The position numbers were made by a program, and so were the translations under genes. From NCBI RefSeq assembly GCF_025717045.1, contig NZ_JAOVZN010000011.1, forward strand, positions 50,524-114,523: a DNA stretch of 64,000 nt, in the 5' to 3' direction. The DNA comes from Flavobacterium sp. SH_e. GTDB taxonomy: Bacteria; Bacteroidota; Bacteroidia; Flavobacteriales; Flavobacteriaceae. Positions 61,225 to 64,000 of the stretch are shown piece after piece (positions within the stretch are counted from its first letter, which is position 1; every line of letters starts with the position of its first letter). Below the pieces are notes generated by a model that was not told the origin of the DNA, ran no database searches, and saw only the letters and a list, made by a program, of their open reading frames with translations.

Positions 61225-63684
61225 TTATTTCATATAAGAAGCGGTCATTTTTTGGATTCTTTCAGTCAAAGTTTCGCTTGACAATTTTTCTCGTAATCGA
61301 TCTGTAATAATAGGGAAACTAAAAGGAGTTGGCTTTAAACATTGTTTCCAAACAATTTTCTGATTTGCAATTCTTTCTAAAGCAAAAATTAAACGTCCTT
61401 CTTCCAATTGATGCTCAAATGTTTCGCGATACGCTTGATGTAGTAATAAGTTATCAGGTTCAAAATCCCTGAAAACTTCAAATAGTAATTGCGAGCCGCT
61501 CTGTAAATGTTTGGTCTTAAACATTTTTCCTGGAAAACCAGTGAAGACTAATCCCGAAATTACCGCAATATCTCTAAATTTTCTTCGAGCCATTTCGGTC
61601 GAATTTAAACTTTTCTGTAAATCATGATGTACATATTCGGTTGAAAATAAATTATTGTCTAAAACTGCTTCAATATCAATTTCCTGATCTGAAAGCAATT
61701 CAAAACCATAATCATTATAAGCCAAGGAAAATGTAATCGATTGTAATAAACTAATTCTGAATGCCAACAAACTAGCTAAAGCTTCGTGTACAAAACGTCC
61801 TTCAAACGGATAAAAAATAGCATGAAACCCTTCTCGTGTTTTAAAAGTTTCGATTAAAAACTCATCTGAACTTGGCACAATAGATTCTTTTCGCTGTCTC
61901 TTGAATAAAGGCTGTAAAGCTTTTAATTCTGGCGACAGATTGTCGGTATTGGCGCGATATAATTCTTTTCGAAGCAATTCACTCATTTGAGAAGACAAAG
62001 CTAAACGTCCGCCCATCCAGCTCGCAATTTTAGATTCTTTCTTCGGACTCGCTTTTTTAACCAAAACCTGCATGTTTCTGATTTTGAATAATTCCAGTTT
62101 TTTTCCAGCAAAAATAAAAGTGTCACCTGGTTTTAGTTTTGAAATAAACCATTCTTCAATAGTTCCAATATAACCGCCGCTCATATATTTTACATTCATA
62201 ACGGCATCTCCCACAATAGTTCCAATCTGCATTCTGTGATGCATGGCAATCATTCTGCTGTTTATTTTGTAACAACCGTTTTCATCGATTTCTACTTTTT
62301 TAAATTCGTCATAAGCATGAAGACTTTGGCTTCCTTGTGTAATAAAATTCAAAATCCAATTCCAGTTTTCAGTTGTAATAGTTTGATAACTAAAAGTTTC
62401 TTGAATTTCTTTGAAAATTTCATTTGGATAAAATCCATCAGATACAGCTAAAGTGTTGAGATATTGAACCAAAACATCCCAGCTATTTAAATAAGGAACG
62501 CGATCTTCTATAACACTGTTTTCAACCGCTTCTTTAAGTGCAGAAGCTTCGATTAATTCAATGGCATGAGTGGCAAGAAAATAAATAACGCTTTCTTTTC
62601 CCGGCTGATGTCCGCTTCGTCCTGCGCGTTGCATAAAACGTGCGACACCTTTTGGACCGCCAACCTGAATAATCGACTCGACAGGAGCAAAGTCAACTCC
62701 TAAATCTAAACTAGAAGTACAGACTACAACTTTTAATTCCTCATTCCGAATGGCATTTTCTACCCAAAGTCTCGTTTCTCTGTCAATGCTTCCATGATGC
62801 ATGGCCATTTCGCCAGCAAATTCAGGATATTTTTCTAATAATCTTTGATACCAGATTTCGCAAGCCGAACGAACATTGGTAAAAATTAAAGTCGTTTTAC
62901 TGGCTTTTATAATTTTTGCAGCTTCATCAATCAGATGTAATCCCATGTGTCCGCGCCACGGATAAGTGTCCATTTTTTCAGGAATAATCGAAACGATTTT
63001 TATTTTCTTATGAATTACAGCTTTAATTAAAACAGAGTTCTGATAAGCTTCAGAATCAACTCCTAGTAAAACTTCCTGTGCTTGTTGAAGATTACCAATT
63101 GTGGCTGAAATTCCCCAAATGCGTAAGTTTTTACTAATCGTTTTTAATCGAGATAAAGCCAATTCTATTTGAACGCCACGTTTTGTTCCAAGTAATTCGT
63201 GCCATTCATCAATAACAATCGCGTTGCAGTTTTTAAATGTATTAGCGTAACCTTTTGATGCTAAAAGCAATTGTAAACTTTCGGGAGTTGTAATTAAAAG
63301 GTCAGGCATTTTGTCTTTTTGTTTGGCTCTTTCTGCTGCCGAAGTATCTCCAGAACGAATTCCGACCGTCATTGGAATATCTAAATCAGTTAAAACTCGT
63401 TCTGCAGCTTGTTTTATTTCTACTGATAAAGAACGCAACGGTGTAATCCAAATCGCTTTTAAGCCAGAATTATGTTTAGTTTTATAATTCTGATTTTCTT
63501 TAATGTAATTTAAAATAATAGGAAGCCAAAGCGCATACGTTTTTCCGCTTCCGGTTGGAGCATTTAATAAACCATTTTTTCCCTGCAAAAAAGCAGTCCA
63601 AGTTTGAGTCTGAAATGGAAAAGGTTTCCATCCCTGACTTTCAAACCATTCACTGGCGATCTTAAATAACTGCTCTCTATTCAT
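61225..63684 (-). CDS. ligase-associated DEXH-box helicase (Lhr-like)
   Basis: 819 residues. Walker A APTGSGKTYALW (about 39-50), DEXH box DEWH (about residues 157-160), SATIGN motif III, and motif VI QRAGRSGH, then the winged-helix and Lhr-core domains. Members of this branch accompany an ATP-dependent DNA ligase and PdeM. The length fits the ligase-associated family rather than the 1500-residue Lhr. It directly follows the ligase stop. Confidence 0.92.
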   Translation of the reverse strand: MNREQLFKIASEWFESQGWKPFPFQTQTWTAFLQGKNGLLNAPTGSGKTYALWLPIILNYIKENQNYKTKHNSGLKAIWITPLRSLSVEIKQAAERVLTDLDIPMTVGIRSGDTSAAERAKQKDKMPDLLITTPESLQLLLASKGYANTFKNCNAIVIDEWHELLGTKRGVQIELALSRLKTISKNLRIWGISATIGNLQQAQEVLLGVDSEAYQNSVLIKAVIHKKIKIVSIIPEKMDTYPWRGHMGLHLIDEAAKIIKASKTTLIFTNVRSACEIWYQRLLEKYPEFAGEMAMHHGSIDRETRLWVENAIRNEELKVVVCTSSLDLGVDFAPVESIIQVGGPKGVARFMQRAGRSGHQPGKESVIYFLATHAIELIEASALKEAVENSVIEDRVPYLNSWDVLVQYLNTLAVSDGFYPNEIFKEIQETFSYQTITTENWNWILNFITQGSQSLHAYDEFKKVEIDENGCYKINSRMIAMHHRMQIGTIVGDAVMNVKYMSGGYIGTIEEWFISKLKPGDTFIFAGKKLELFKIRNMQVLVKKASPKKESKIASWMGGRLALSSQMSELLRKELYRANTDNLSPELKALQPLFKRQRKESIVPSSDEFLIETFKTREGFHAIFYPFEGRFVHEALASLLAFRISLLQSITFSLAYNDYGFELLSDQEIDIEAVLDNNLFSTEYVHHDLQKSLNSTEMARRKFRDIAVISGLVFTGFPGKMFKTKHLQSGSQLLFEVFRDFEPDNLLLHQAYRETFEHQLEEGRLIFALERIANQKIVWKQCLKPTPFSFPIITDRLREKLSSETLTERIQKMTASYMK

Positions 63685-64000
63685 TTATGAAATCATATTT
63701 TTTAAATCTTCTATCGAATTGGCATCTTCTATTTTTTTGTCATGACGCCATCTTAAAATACGCGGAAAACGGGTTGCAACACCGCTTTTATGTCTTTTGG
63801 AAAGTGCAATTCCTTCAAATCCAATTTCGAATACCAGTTTTGGCGTAACGCTTCTTACGGGTCCAAATCGTTCTAAAGTATTTTTTTTGATGAAATCATC
63901 GACCATTCTAAATTCTGCATCGGTTAAGCCTGAGTATGCTTTCGCGAAAGTGACGAGTTCACGTTCGTTGTTTTCGTTTTCCTGCCAAAGGGCAAAAGTA
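63685..64000 (-). CDS. ATP-dependent DNA ligase, C-terminal part (cut by window edge)
   Basis: About 105 residues of the C-terminus are visible; the frame stays open to the window edge (64000), so the gene begins outside. The end shows LERFGPVRSVTPKLVFEIGFEG and SGVATRFPRILRWRHDKK, the OB-fold and motif VI region of bacterial ATP-dependent ligases. It is the upstream member of the ligase-helicase-PdeM operon; an associated exonuclease gene may lie beyond the edge. Confidence 0.88.
   Translation of the reverse strand, partial: TFALWQENENNERELVTFAKAYSGLTDAEFRMVDDFIKKNTLERFGPVRSVTPKLVFEIGFEGIALSKRHKSGVATRFPRILRWRHDKKIEDANSIEDLKNMIS

Overview
The window looks like a chromosomal segment of a Flavobacterium-type bacterium (phylum Bacteroidota). 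The DNA is AT-rich, starts lack Shine-Dalgarno sequences, a few promoters fit the flavobacterial TTG-N17-23-TAnnTTTG pattern, and one giant adhesin carries a type IX secretion sorting tail and SprB-type repeats. No rRNA, tRNA, insertion sequence, prophage or CRISPR array was seen.

Layout. (1) About 0.1-10.8 kb, + strand: a plant cell wall (pectin side chain) utilisation block with a DUF5009-type membrane protein, an SSS sugar/sodium symporter, two tandem GH28 pectinases, a GH51 arabinofuranosidase and a GH95 fucosidase/galactosidase, closed by a terminator. (2) 11.0-13.0 kb, - strand: a pepsin-like protease and a lipoprotein polysaccharide deacetylase. (3) 13.1-18.4 kb, - strand: a tight seven-gene operon joining a chalcone-synthase-like type III PKS to its own ACP, ketosynthase, dehydratase, PPTase, methyltransferase and flavoprotein, probably making a lipid-primed aromatic or pyrone. 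(4) 18.6-21.5 kb: small genes (CPBP protease, Crp-type regulator, exported PPC/DUF296 protein). (5) 21.5-26.5 kb, - strand: sucrose metabolism (cytosolic GH32-like protein, sucrose-phosphate synthase/phosphatase fusion, fructokinase). (6) 26.9-30.4 kb, + strand: a TonB siderophore receptor and a PepSY reductase-like protein. (7) 30.5-32.0 kb: an SDR and a TetR regulator with matching operators before each gene.

(8) 32.1-40.2 kb: a low-oxygen or nitric oxide module. A probable seven-gene - strand operon (nadA, nadB, ric, nrdD, a separate glycyl-radical mini-gene, nrdG, a CopD-like membrane protein) diverges from a truncated hemoglobin gene. Two near-identical palindromes lie between them, each at the same distance from a -7-like element, and a Crp/Fnr regulator gene is next door. 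(9) 40.4-49.2 kb: a 2481-residue SprB-like adhesin with 23 repeats, and a co-transcribed OmpA-family protein. (10) 49.3-54.3 kb: a methyltransferase, a tail-collar protein, a large MscS channel, a small membrane protein and an HxlR regulator. (11) 54.5-60.4 kb, + strand: a CusA/CzcA metal pump fused to a TolC-like domain, with its adaptor. (12) 60.6-64.0 kb, - strand: the ligase-associated DNA repair set (PdeM, Lhr-like helicase, ATP-dependent ligase cut by the window edge).

The observations I would follow first are the split class III ribonucleotide reductase with the geometry of its operators, the type II/type III PKS operon, the internal signal peptide inside the RND-TolC fusion, the higher-order repeat structure of the adhesin, and a nested family of intergenic inverted repeats.
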